A stretch of 64,000 nt of DNA from an uncultured delta proteobacterium (GTDB lineage Bacteria; Myxococcota_A; Polyangia; Polyangiales; Polyangiaceae): contig CAIVJW010000094.1 in NCBI GenBank assembly GCA_903906315.1, forward strand, positions 1 through 64,000. The letters run 5' to 3'. Under the pieces are notes generated by a model. It had not been told where the DNA came from. It saw only the letters and a list, made by a program, of their open reading frames with translations, and made no database searches. Position 1 is the first letter of the stretch, and every line of letters begins with the position of its first letter. The position numbers and the translations under genes were made by a program. Positions 43,212 to 51,785 of the stretch are shown here, piece by piece.

Positions 43212-43880
43212 ATGAACCAGAACCCCGGCATCATCGGCACGAAGGTCGGCTACACCCAGATCTTCGACGAACGAGGCGAGGTCCTCCGCTGCACCGTCGT
43301 GCAGGCGGGCTGCGTCGTGATCGGCAAGCGCACCGTCGAGAAGGACGGCTACAGCGCGCTGATCCTCGGCCTCGGCGAGCGCAAGGAGAAGCACACCTCC
43401 AAGCCGCTCGCGGGCGCGTACAAGAAGTCCGGTCAGACGCCCAAGCGCATCGTCCGCGAGCTTCGCGCTTCCGTCGAGCACGTCGCGAAGTTCGAGGTCG
43501 GGCAGAAGCTCGCCGTGGACGAGATCTTCGAGGTCGGCCAGTTCGTTGACGCCCAGGGCGTCTCGCGCGGTCGCGGCTTCACCGGCGTCATGCGGCGCTG
43601 GAGCTTCGCAGGCGCCGTCAGCTCGCACGGCACGCACGAGTACTTCCGGCACGGCGGCTCGATCGGCACGAACATGACCCCCGGTCGCACGCTGCCGAAC
43701 GTGAAGATGCCCGGTCACTACGGCGATGAGACGACGAGCACGCTCAACCTCAAGATCGCGAAGCTGATCCCCGAGGACGACCTCGTGCTCATCCTCGGCG
43801 CCGTCCCCGGTTCGAGGGACGGCGTGGTCACGATCCGCGGCGCCGTGAAGAAGAAGAACGGCGGCAAGAAGAAGGCCTGA
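43212..43880 (+). CDS. rplC: 50S ribosomal protein L3
   Basis: 222 aa; slightly longer than E. coli L3 because of a Lys-rich C-terminal tail. The block IIGTKVGYTQIFDERG opens the globular part. The long central loop reaching the peptidyl-transferase centre has SRGRGFTGVMRRW, HGTHEYFRHGGSIGTNMTPG and KMPGHYGDE. The position matching methylated Gln150 of E. coli is Met. The 299 bp upstream are non-coding and should hold its promoter. The usual S10-operon neighbours rpsJ, rplD and rplW are absent; the next gene is rlmE. Confidence 0.95.
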   Translation: MNQNPGIIGTKVGYTQIFDERGEVLRCTVVQAGCVVIGKRTVEKDGYSALILGLGERKEKHTSKPLAGAYKKSGQTPKRIVRELRASVEHVAKFEVGQKLAVDEIFEVGQFVDAQGVSRGRGFTGVMRRWSFAGAVSSHGTHEYFRHGGSIGTNMTPGRTLPNVKMPGHYGDETTSTLNLKIAKLIPEDDLVLILGAVPGSRDGVVTIRGAVKKKNGGKKKA

Positions 43881-43894
43881 GCGCCACCCGCGTC

Positions 43895-43926
43895 CTCCTC
43901 CCCCGTCGGCACGGCGCGGGGAGGAG
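43895..43926 (+). terminator. Hairpin between rplC and rlmE
   Basis: CTCCTCCCC and GGGGAGGAG form a 9-bp stem with a 14-base loop, 15 bp after the rplC stop. There is no T tract; it may terminate or attenuate transcription into rlmE. Confidence 0.45.
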
Positions 43927-43948
43927 ACCGTCGCGGCTCCGTTGCGTG

Positions 43949-44557
43949 ATGAGCAAAGCTAGAAACCCCTACCGGCGCCCGGACGCGTTCACCAAGGCGG
44001 CCCGGGCGCAGGGGTATCCGGCGCGCAGCGTCTTCAAGCTCGAGGAGATCGACCAGCGGGTCCGGCTTCTGCGGCCTGGCCAGCGGGTCATCGATCTCGG
44101 CGCGGCCCCGGGCTCCTGGTCGATGTACGCGGCGAAGCGCATCGGCGCGAGCGGCAAGCTGCTCGCGATCGATCTCTCGGAGATCCTCGGTACGCTCGGG
44201 CCGAACGTGCGCGTGGTGCGCGGCGACGCGCTAGCCATCGGGAGCGACGACATCGCCGCGTTCGGCCCGTACGACGTCGTCCTGTCGGACATGGCCCCCG
44301 CCACGAGCGGATCGAAGATTTCGGATCAGGCCCGCAGCTTCGAGCTGTTCATGGGCGCGGTGGCGATCGCGGCGGCGCACGGCGCCCCTGGGAGCGCGTT
44401 CGTCGGGAAGATCTTCATGAGCGACGACTTCTCGAGCGCGAAGGAGGCTGTGCGACTCCAGTACGAGGAGGTGCGCACGCTCCGGCCCGAGGGGACGAGG
44501 AGCAGCTCGAGCGAGGTGTTCGTCGTCGGGCTCCGGCAGCGCGGCAAGGGGAGCTGA
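43949..44557 (+). CDS. rlmE: 23S rRNA (uridine-2'-O-)-methyltransferase RlmE (FtsJ/RrmJ)
   Basis: 202 aa from the ATG at 43949 (a GTG directly before it is the alternative). It is a Rossmann-fold SAM methyltransferase acting on U2552 of 23S rRNA in E. coli numbering. The SAM loop DLGAAPGSW is near residue 50. The catalytic K-D-K-E tetrad is visible as Lys in SVFKLEEID, Asp in LSDMAP, Lys in VGKIFM and Glu in SSEVFVVG. Length and order are normal. Pairing with rplC makes this a small ribosome-related unit. Confidence 0.92.
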   Translation: MSKARNPYRRPDAFTKAARAQGYPARSVFKLEEIDQRVRLLRPGQRVIDLGAAPGSWSMYAAKRIGASGKLLAIDLSEILGTLGPNVRVVRGDALAIGSDDIAAFGPYDVVLSDMAPATSGSKISDQARSFELFMGAVAIAAAHGAPGSAFVGKIFMSDDFSSAKEAVRLQYEEVRTLRPEGTRSSSSEVFVVGLRQRGKGS

Positions 44558-44560
44558 CCC

Positions 44561-44585
44561 GCGCGCCCCGAGCGAGGCGCGCTTT
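44561..44585 (+). terminator. Intrinsic terminator after rlmE
   Basis: GCGCGCC, an eight-base loop and GGCGCGC form a perfect 7-bp stem followed by TTT, four bases after the rlmE stop and just before the end of the convergent acyl-CoA dehydrogenase gene. Confidence 0.6.
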
Positions 44586-44596
44586 GCAATGCGCTT

Positions 44597-45781
44597 CTAG
44601 AAGGCGTCGTGGCCCGTGAGGGCGTTGCCGAGGATCAGCGTGTGGACCTCGTTGGTGCCCTCGTACGTGTAGACGCTCTCGAGGTTGAGCATGTGCCGGA
44701 CGACGGGGTACTCGAGCAGGATGCCGTTGGCGCCGAGCAGCGCGCGCGACGCGCGGGCGATCTGGAGCGCCCAGCCGACGTTGTTCTTCTTGCAAAGCGA
44801 GACCTGGACGGGCGTGATCCCGGTCGTGTCCTTCTTGCGGCCGTAGTGGAGCGCCATGAGCTGGCCCTTCGTGATCTCCGAGGCCATCTCGGCGAGCTGC
44901 TGCTGGACGAGCTGCTTGGCGCCGATCGGCTTGCCGAACTGGACGCGCTCGCGGGTGTACGAGAGCGCGGCGTCGTAGCAGGCGCGCGCCGCGCCGAGCG
45001 CGCCCCACGCGATGCCGAAGCGGGCCTGCGTGAGGCAGGAGAGCGGCCCGCGGAGGCCGACGACGTTGGGTAGGACGTTCTCCTTCGGGACGCGCACGTC
45101 GGACAGGACGATCTCGCCGGTCGCGCTCGCGCGCAGGCTCATCTTGCCGTGCATCGTCGGCGTCTCGAAGCCCTTCATCCCGCGCTCGACGACGAAGCCG
45201 CGGATCGACGAGGCGTCGCCGTCGTCGACCTTGGCCCAAACCACCGCGAGGTGGGCGAACGGGGCGTTCGTGATCCACATCTTGGCGCCGTTGAGCACGT
45301 AGTCGTCGCCGTCGCGGCGGGCGCGCGTCGTCATCGACCCCGGGTCGGATCCGCTGTCCGGCTCCGTCAGCCCGAAGCAGCCGATCAGCTCCGCGGAGGC
45401 CATGCCCGGCAGCCAGCGCTGCTTCTGCTCCTCGGACCCGTACTTCCAGATCGGGTACATCGCGAGCGAGCCCTGCACGCTCACGAAGCTGCGGAGGCCG
45501 CTGTCGCCGTACTCGAGCTCCTGCTGGGCCAGGCCGTACGCGACCGAGTTCATCCCGGCGCAGCCGTAGCCTGTGAGCGAGCCGCCGAGCAGGCCCATCT
45601 CCGCGATGGCGGGGACGAGGTCGGAGGGGAATTGTTCTTTGGCGAACAGGTCGGCGGCGCGGGGCAGGTAGCGCTCCCTGACGAAGCGACGCACCGAGTC
45701 GCGGATCATTCGCTCCTCTTCGGAGAGGAGCGGGTCGATGGACATGAGATCGTCGAGCGAGAGCGGCTCGTGGCTGGCCAT
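44597..45781 (-). CDS. gcdH: Acyl-CoA dehydrogenase, glutaryl-CoA dehydrogenase-like
   Basis: 394 aa FAD enzyme. FAD/substrate motifs are CFGLTEPDSGSDP (about 133-145), KMWITNAP and the C-terminal TYEGTNEVHTLILG. There the Glu of YEGT is the catalytic base, in the position used by glutaryl-CoA and short-branched acyl-CoA dehydrogenases. An early GYGCAGMNSVAYGL block and the ending NALTG also fit glutaryl-CoA dehydrogenase, which oxidises and decarboxylates glutaryl-CoA to crotonyl-CoA in lysine and tryptophan breakdown. No other pathway genes adjoin. An alternative is another acyl-CoA substrate. Confidence 0.82.
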   Translation of the reverse strand: MASHEPLSLDDLMSIDPLLSEEERMIRDSVRRFVRERYLPRAADLFAKEQFPSDLVPAIAEMGLLGGSLTGYGCAGMNSVAYGLAQQELEYGDSGLRSFVSVQGSLAMYPIWKYGSEEQKQRWLPGMASAELIGCFGLTEPDSGSDPGSMTTRARRDGDDYVLNGAKMWITNAPFAHLAVVWAKVDDGDASSIRGFVVERGMKGFETPTMHGKMSLRASATGEIVLSDVRVPKENVLPNVVGLRGPLSCLTQARFGIAWGALGAARACYDAALSYTRERVQFGKPIGAKQLVQQQLAEMASEITKGQLMALHYGRKKDTTGITPVQVSLCKKNNVGWALQIARASRALLGANGILLEYPVVRHMLNLESVYTYEGTNEVHTLILGNALTGHDAF

Positions 45782-45852
45782 GGGGCACCTCTAGTCCGGG
45801 TCCCGGGTTCGCCGCAAGGCGCGTCGCCCGGCGTTCGGGGGCGGCGCGCGAC

Positions 45853-47079
45853 GTGGCGGCCCAGCCGTGTATGATCGACCTCGTGGCGGCCGAGAAAGCA
45901 GCGGGCGCGCGGGGGAGCCCGAGCGATGAGATCGACCTGCCGGTCGTCGAGTGCGTGCTCGTCGTGGACGACAACGCCCAGAACCGCATGGTGGCCGAGG
46001 GGCACCTGCGAGCCGCGGGCTACGAGGTCGTGCTGGCGGAGGGCGGCGAGCGCGCGCTCGCGCTATTCCGCGAGCGCGCGCCGGACCTCGTGCTGCTCGA
46101 CATCCTGATGCCCGGGATGGACGGCTTTCAGACGTGCGCCGCGCTGCGGCAGGTGCAGGGCGGAGCGGACACGCCGATCGTGTTTCTCACCGCGCTCGGC
46201 GACCTCGAGACCCACGGGCGGGCGATGGCGTCCGGCGGGGACGACTACCTGACCAAGCCGATCAACCGCACCGAGCTGTTGCTCCGGGTGCGTTCGCTGC
46301 TGCGGATTCGCAAGTTCTCCCGCGATCTGAAGCGCAGCTACCAGATGATCCGCTATCAGCGGGACGCGCTCGCCAAGGAGAAGCGCCTCCGCGAGCAGCT
46401 CGTCGTGTTCCTCGCGAGCGATCTCGGGACGCCGCTCGCGACCATCGATTCGAGCCTCGCGTCGGTGATCGGCGACCCCCTGCTACCCGACGAGTACCGC
46501 GAGCCGCTCGACGTCGCTCGCCGCGCCGGCGCGTCGGCCGCGCGTCTGGCGCGGAGCCTGCTCGACGTGAACCGCAGCGAGGACGGCGCGCTCACCCCGG
46601 TGCTGTCGGACGTCGACCTCCCCGCGATGCTCGAGGAGCTGCGCTTCGAGGCGGCGGGGCGCGCGGCGCTCTCGGGGCATCGGATCGCGCTGAAGCTCTC
46701 GCTCGAGCAACGCACGGTGCCCGCCGATCGCGACCTCCTGCGGCGCGCGCTGGAGAACCTCCTCGAGAACGCGACGCGGCAAGCGCCGTCGCCGTCGACG
46801 ATCACGCTCGAGGCGAGCTCGTTCGCGGGAGCGTACGTCGAGCTCCGCGTGCGCGACGAGGGGCCGGGCGTGCCGACCGCGATGCGCGCGCGGATCTTCG
46901 ACAAGTACACGCGCGTCGAGAGCTCGCCGCCGGAGAGCGTGCGCGCCGGCTCGGGCCTGGGGCTGACGTTCTGCCGCGTGGTGGCGCTCGCGCACGGTGG
47001 CCAGATCTGGGTCGAGGACGTCGTGCCGCGCGGCGCCGCGTTCTGCATGCGCTTGCCGCTGCGGTCGCAGGCGACCTGA
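45853..47079 (+). CDS. Receiver-histidine kinase hybrid with a degenerate H-box
   Basis: 408 aa from a GTG at 45853 (an ATG at 45871 is possible). Residues 34-150 form a receiver domain with acidic pair Asp39-Asp40, phospho-acceptor Asp83 (LLDILMPGMDG), Thr113 and Lys135 (YLTKPI). A coiled-coil dimerisation helix follows, but the H-box reads FLASDLGTPL, with Ser189 where the phospho-His is expected. The ATPase domain looks intact: N-box ENLLENAT, G1 DEGPGVP, F-box FDKYTRV and G2 GSGLGLTF. It may be a non-canonical kinase, phosphatase or ATP-binding sensor. It is divergent from the acyl-CoA dehydrogenase gene. Confidence 0.85.
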   Translation: MAAQPCMIDLVAAEKAAGARGSPSDEIDLPVVECVLVVDDNAQNRMVAEGHLRAAGYEVVLAEGGERALALFRERAPDLVLLDILMPGMDGFQTCAALRQVQGGADTPIVFLTALGDLETHGRAMASGGDDYLTKPINRTELLLRVRSLLRIRKFSRDLKRSYQMIRYQRDALAKEKRLREQLVVFLASDLGTPLATIDSSLASVIGDPLLPDEYREPLDVARRAGASAARLARSLLDVNRSEDGALTPVLSDVDLPAMLEELRFEAAGRAALSGHRIALKLSLEQRTVPADRDLLRRALENLLENATRQAPSPSTITLEASSFAGAYVELRVRDEGPGVPTAMRARIFDKYTRVESSPPESVRAGSGLGLTFCRVVALAHGGQIWVEDVVPRGAAFCMRLPLRSQAT

Positions 47080-47094
47080 GGCGCGGTCGCGCCT
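47079..47094. terminator. Short hairpin between convergent genes
   Basis: AGGCGC-GGTC-GCGCCT forms a 6-bp stem with a four-base loop in the 13-bp gap between the hybrid sensor and the L,D-transpeptidase genes, overlapping both stop codons. Possible shared terminator. Confidence 0.35.
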
Positions 47095-48724
47095 ACGGGT
47101 GCGTGTGGACGAGCGTGCCCTTCTTCAGCGTGAGGGCGGCGTGCCAGCCCGGAGGGACCTCGGGGCCCGTCCACCCGAACAGCCACGCGGCGTCGATGGG
47201 CGCGAGGTTCACGCAGCCGTGGCTGCGCGGCGTGCCGAACTCGTCGTGCCAGTACGCGGCGTGGAGCGCGAAGCCCTCGGTGAAGTACTGCACGAAGGGG
47301 ACGTCGCGGAAGTCGAACTGGTCCTCGCGCTCGTCGCCGTCCATCGTGACGGTGACGTGCTTCGTGTGAATGAGGAACGCGCCCTGGATCGTCGATCGGG
47401 TCGTCTTCGGATCGCCGACGCCGTCCGCGCCCGTGGACACGAGGGTGACGTAGACGGGCGTCGTGCCCTCGTAGGCGACGAGCGCTTGCCGCAGGATCGA
47501 CACGTCGATCCACCGGCGGCCGGGGGTGGCCCACGAAGGGGGGTGTTGCGGGGGATCGACGCGCACGGATTCGTCCTCGCGCAGGAAGGACCCGTCCTTG
47601 GCCTCGAGGTAGCGAGCGCCCGACTGGAGCCGCACGCGGCCCGTGAGGGCGACGGCGTCGCGGAACGCGAGCGGCGCGCCGCGTGACAGGAGGCCCGCGC
47701 CGGCGTCGGTGAAGCGCGCTGCGTGACGTGAGCGCACGAACGCGATCGGGAGCGTCAGGGCGCCGTCGAGCTTCACGCCGTGGAAGGTGCTCGGCCGGAT
47801 GACGCGGGTGCGATCGAGGGGGATCACCGCGAGCTCGGTCGTGAGCCCGAAGCGGCGGCCTTCGTGGTCGAACGTCGACAGGAGCGCGAAGCCGGAGCGC
47901 CCGCGCGCACGGCCGACGAGGAGATCGTCGGGGCTACGCCAGGTGTTGCCGAGGGGCGGCAGCGGGCGCCCGTAGAGCAGGGCGGAGGGGAGCGGATCGG
48001 GCGCGGGGGGCTCGACGAACGAGGGCTCGCGGTGTGCGCGCAAGGCCGCGCGGATCACCTGCTTGAGGTCGGGCTCGAGCTTCGCCTGCTCGTCCTCGGA
48101 GGGCAGGCGCGCGTAGAGGGGCGGCGGCGGGGACCGCGACATCACGTACGTGTACGGGAGGCCGTCGAAGGAGGGGCGGCGAGACGAGGCGGCGACGACG
48201 GCGTCGTGCACGTCGAGCGTCGCCATCGAGCCCACGCAGACGAAGCCTCGCGGCTGGACGCGGTACCAGCCGTCCGCGCACGAGGCGCGGCTGGCCGGCT
48301 CCGCGGCACGCTCGACGATGGCGCCCGCGCGCAGGTAGCCGATCCGTCGGGCGGACCAGCGCGGCTCGGCGTAGACCCACGTCTCCTTTGCCGTGCTCGC
48401 GAGCTCGTCGGCCTCCCGGCCGCGGCGAGCGATCGGCTCCGGCTCGGGCTCACTGTCGTCCGGGCCCTCGATCAGATCGGCCGGCAGCGTGGGCTCCGAG
48501 GGCGTCGCGGAGGCGACCACGAGCGGAGGGGGAGGCGCGGGCGGCGGCGTGGTGGCCTGCGCGCGAGGCGGCGGGGCGGGCGGTGGGGCCACGGTCGGCC
48601 GCGCGATGGGAGCAGGGGCGGGCGAGCGGGCGGGCACGGGGGCGTTGTCGCCCTCGAAGCGGCAGCTCGCGAAGAGGCTCGAGAGCCCCATCGCCGGGAC
48701 GAGCAGCGTCGCGCCCCATCGCAT
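47093..48724 (-). CDS. Lipoprotein with L,D-transpeptidase (YkuD) domain
   Basis: 543 aa. The signal ends at ASC (Cys about 21) and is followed by a long Pro/Ala-rich spacer to about residue 80. Then comes a possible SH3-like module (WVYAEPRWSARRIGYLRAG...YRVQPRGFVCVG, about 115-165). The C-terminal part (about 380-543) is a YkuD domain with the catalytic motif SHGCVNL, Cys504 being the nucleophile, preceded by HAAYWHDEFG. It would make 3-3 cross-links or attach proteins to peptidoglycan in the periplasm. Convergent with the hybrid sensor gene. Confidence 0.85.
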   Translation of the reverse strand: MRWGATLLVPAMGLSSLFASCRFEGDNAPVPARSPAPAPIARPTVAPPPAPPPRAQATTPPPAPPPPLVVASATPSEPTLPADLIEGPDDSEPEPEPIARRGREADELASTAKETWVYAEPRWSARRIGYLRAGAIVERAAEPASRASCADGWYRVQPRGFVCVGSMATLDVHDAVVAASSRRPSFDGLPYTYVMSRSPPPPLYARLPSEDEQAKLEPDLKQVIRAALRAHREPSFVEPPAPDPLPSALLYGRPLPPLGNTWRSPDDLLVGRARGRSGFALLSTFDHEGRRFGLTTELAVIPLDRTRVIRPSTFHGVKLDGALTLPIAFVRSRHAARFTDAGAGLLSRGAPLAFRDAVALTGRVRLQSGARYLEAKDGSFLREDESVRVDPPQHPPSWATPGRRWIDVSILRQALVAYEGTTPVYVTLVSTGADGVGDPKTTRSTIQGAFLIHTKHVTVTMDGDEREDQFDFRDVPFVQYFTEGFALHAAYWHDEFGTPRSHGCVNLAPIDAAWLFGWTGPEVPPGWHAALTLKKGTLVHTHP

Positions 48725-48870
48725 GGTGCGGCGGTATCAGGAGCTCGGTGGCGGGGCCAAATTCGCAGAAATCGCTTCGTGAAGCGCTTCGCGAACGGAG
48801 GTGCCCGGCGACCGCGGCCCCGAACGTCTCGGGGGACGCGGCCATGTGGGCGCTCCGCCGGGGCGGGGGG

Positions 48871-49425
48871 TCAGCGGTGTTGCTTGCGGGTCGACGTGGC
48901 CGGCGCGGCGAGGCGGCGGCTCGGGCGCGAGGCGGGCGGCCGAGGGGCGTCGGGGCGCAGGTGCGCGCGGAGCTTGTCGAGGAGGCCGATGAGGGTGCCG
49001 AGCTCCGCGGGCGTGAGCGGAGCGAACAGGGTCCGCACGCGCGCCGCGTGGTGCCGCTCGGCCAGCCGGAATGCGCGCAGTCCCTTGGCGGTGACGTGCA
49101 CGCGCCACGCGCGGCGATCGGTCGGATCCGCCCGCCGCTCCACGAGCCCGTCGCGCGCCGCGCGGTCGACGAGGCCGGTGAGGTTGCCCGCGGTGACGAG
49201 CATGCTGCGCGACAGCGCCGCGAGCGTCTGGTCGTCGACGCGCACGAGGTTCGCGATCAGGTCGAACCGCGGCAGCGTCATCTCGCGATCGAGGTCGTCC
49301 CGGATCGCCGCGAGCGCGCGCTTGTGGACGGCAAGGATCCGGACCCACGCACGCACCGCGGCCTGCTCGCTCTCGGACGCGGCCGCCGGCGCCACCGGTC
49401 TCCGCGCGGGTGCGCCTCGCCTCAC
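48871..49425 (-). CDS. MarR-family transcriptional regulator
   Basis: 184 aa from a GTG at 49425. A winged helix-turn-helix with flanking dimerisation helices: LTLPRFDLIANLV-type opening, QTLAALSRSMLVTAGNLTGLVDRAARDGLVERRADPTDRR as recognition helix and wing, where the D-x-R-DRR wing signature of MarR is clear. An N-terminal Ala/Pro/Arg stretch and a C-terminal basic, Pro-rich tail are extra. It follows a possible 33-codon frame (GTGA overlap). A palindrome in the upstream region suggests autoregulation, possibly together with the divergent lipoprotein hydrolase. Confidence 0.87.
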   Translation of the reverse strand: MRRGAPARRPVAPAAASESEQAAVRAWVRILAVHKRALAAIRDDLDREMTLPRFDLIANLVRVDDQTLAALSRSMLVTAGNLTGLVDRAARDGLVERRADPTDRRAWRVHVTAKGLRAFRLAERHHAARVRTLFAPLTPAELGTLIGLLDKLRAHLRPDAPRPPASRPSRRLAAPATSTRKQHR

Positions 49426-49523
49426 GCCGCGGCCCCCCCGGGCAGCGCGGCGATCGCCTCGAACGCGAGCCGCGCGCCGTCGACCGAGCTCCTGCCTCTC
49501 CAGGCGTCGATCTCCGTGCCCAT
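49422..49523 (-). CDS. Possible 33-aa leader frame before the MarR gene
   Basis: A short frame starts at ATG 49523, just downstream of the AT-rich promoter/operator region, and its stop overlaps the MarR GTG start as GTGA. It begins MGTEIDAWRG and ends in Gly/Ala. No family is recognised. Its placement suggests a translated leader coupled to the regulator, but it could be chance. Confidence 0.3.
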   Translation of the reverse strand: MGTEIDAWRGRSSVDGARLAFEAIAALPGGAAA

Positions 49524-49529
49524 TGCTAC

Positions 49530-49556
49530 AACCCTATATGGTTCATATGTAAAGTA
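49530..49556. promoter_or_regulatory. AT-rich palindrome, probable MarR operator/promoter
   Basis: ATATG-GTT-CATAT (49536-49548) is a perfect 5-bp inverted repeat within a conspicuously AT-rich island in a GC-rich context. It lies between the divergent MarR gene and the lipoprotein hydrolase gene. It overlaps plausible promoter elements (TTGTAC/TTTACA and TATA-like on the minus strand). Confidence 0.5.
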
Positions 49557-49661
49557 CAACGACCGACCCGGCCCCGGGCCCCCGCGGGACGCCTCGCCGC
49601 TTGGCGGCCCGGCGCTTCGTTCGGGTCGGCCGCGCGGGGCGTTTCGTGCGAAGATCTCGTC

Positions 49662-51744
49662 ATGATCGGTCGCGCGCTCGCGTCTTCGTTCGCGGTCCTC
49701 TTCGTCGGGTCGCTCTGCGCGTGCGAGGGGGCGCCGGCGGCGGGCGCGTCCGGCGCGGGCGGGGGGGGGCGGGGCTGGAGGGTCGGGCGGCGGCGCGCCG
49801 CTCGACACGACGGCGCTCTACGTCGTGCCGGCGTCGTTCGCAGACCTCGCCGGCGAGACCTTCCTCGACCACCCGTTCCCGAGCGATCTCCGCATGGAGA
49901 ACGGCCACCCGCGCTACGCGGGCTACCCGAACCCGCGACAGAGCGTGCTGATCCAGCAGTTCATCGACGTCGTCGGCCCGGTGCTCGACGGCTTCTCCCC
50001 GGCGGCCACGGGCTACCTTCGCTGGAGCGGGCCGATCGACCCGGCGACGCTGCCGACGACGCCCGTCGACTCGCTCGGCGCGGGCGCTTCGGTGCAGCTC
50101 CTCGACGTCGACCCGGCCTCCCCCGAGAGCGGCACGCGCCGCCTCGTGTCGGTCGCGTGGCGCGAGAGCGAGGGCGTCTACTGGCAACCTCGCACGCTCG
50201 CGTTCATGCCCGCGCTCGGCTTCCCGCTCCGCGCCAAGACGCGCTACGCGCTGGTCGTCACCGACGCGATCAAAGCCCCCGGCGGGCGCGCGGTTCACCC
50301 GAGCGCCGACCTGGCGGCGGTCCTCGGCCTGTCCGCCGGCGACGACCGCACCGCGGGCGCGAAGGCCGCGCTCGCGCCCGCGCTCGAAGCCGTCGAGGCC
50401 GCGGGGGTCGCGCGCGCTCGCATCGTCCACCTGGCGGTCTTCACGACGGCGGACCCCGCGAGCGAGCTCTTCGCGGTGCGCGACGATGTGCTGGCGAGCG
50501 TGCCCGCGCCCACGCCGCACCTCGCCGACTGGACGGTCGCCGGGTCGAACGATCGCTTCGACGAGTACCTCGGGCGCTTCGGTCCGTCGCCGAACTACCA
50601 GGCCGGCACCACCCCGTTCGAGACCGAGGGATCCGGCGGCGAGTTCCAGATCGTGGACGGCAAGCCGAAGCTCGTCGACACGTTCGACCCGCGATTCTCC
50701 CTTTCCGTGCCCAACGCGGCCGCGTGCCCGATGCCCGCGGCCGGCTACCCGATCGTGCTCTACGCGCACGGCACGGGCGGCAACTACCGCAGCTACGTCT
50801 CCGAGGGCGTCGCCGAATCGCTGGCCGCGCGGTGCCTCGCGGTGATGGGCGTCGACCAGATCTTCCACGGCGACCGCCCCGGGGCGCCCAACCCCCCGAA
50901 CGACGCGAAGGCCGGCATTCTCTTCTACAACTTCCAGAACCCGCGAGCGGGGCGCACGAACGGCCGTCAGTCGGCCATCGACGAGGTGCAGCGCGCGCGG
51001 CTCTTCACCGAGACGAAGATGACGGTCCCCGCGGCCGTCGCCAAGACGGGCGCCGACGTGCGCTTCGACCCCGCGAAGGTGCTCTTCTTCGGCCACTCGC
51101 AGGGCGGGCTCAACGGTCCGCTCTACCTCGCGGCGGATCCGTCGGCGCGCGGCGGCGTGCTGTCGGGATCGTCGGCTTCGATCGCGATCACGTTCCTGCA
51201 GAAGTCGCTGCCGACGCCCAGCATCGCGGCGCTCGTGAGGTCGGTGTTCCTCGGCCTGAAGCCGGACGAATACGATGAGCTCGATCTCTTCCACCCCGCG
51301 CTCGCGGTCGGTCAGGCGCTCGCGGACGTCATCGATCCGATGCACTACGCGCGGTACACGATCGCGGCGCCGCGCTTCGGCGGAGCGCCGAAGAGCATCT
51401 ACCTGACGGAGGGCATCAACCCGGACGGCGTCGGCGACAGCTACGCGCCGCCGCACGGGATCGAGGTGCAGGCCCTCGCGCTCGGTCTGCCGCTGCAGCT
51501 GCCGTCGCAGCGCGCGGTCGTCGAGGCCGCGTGGGGCGGCCCGCCCGCGACCGCGATCCCGCCGGGCGGGCTCTCCGGCAACCTCGCGGGCGGCAAGGCT
51601 TCCGGGGTGCTCGCGCAGTGGCCGGTTGCGCAGGGCAGCGACGGGCACTTCGTCGTGTTCGACGTGCCTGCCGCCCGCGACCAGGCCGCCGCCTTCCTGC
51701 AAAACCTCGCGGCCGACCCGGTCGGGCGCGTGCCGCCGCCGTAG
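49662..51744 (+). CDS. Alpha/beta-hydrolase lipoprotein, frameshifted at a poly-G tract
   Basis: The start at ATG 49662 encodes a signal and lipobox (SLCAC, Cys about 21). The frame then needs a shift at the nine-G run at 49761-49769 to reach the long body. Removing one G gives a continuous Gly/Ser-rich linker and then ...APLDTTALYVVPASFADLAGE and about 640 further residues. The body has the nucleophile elbow GHSQGG, an upstream YAHGTGGN oxyanion segment and a late SDGHFVV His. As read here the gene is split, either by sequencing error or by real slippage. The substrate is unknown; an exported esterase or lipase is inferred. Confidence 0.72.
49761..49769 (+). repeat. Poly-G tract at a reading-frame break
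   Basis: Nine consecutive G bases sit exactly where the signal-peptide frame and the hydrolase frame must join. Eight G would restore one open frame. Such tracts can mediate phase variation and are also a common sequencing error. Confidence 0.8.
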
Positions 51745-51785
51745 CGCGCCGCGGCCGCGCGCGCCTCACGCGGAGGCGCCTGCGG

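Noticed and set aside
43212-43880. Gln150-to-Met change in L3 as a sign of lost PrmB methylation
   Set aside because: This loop varies among bacteria, many of which lack the Gln, so it is not remarkable.
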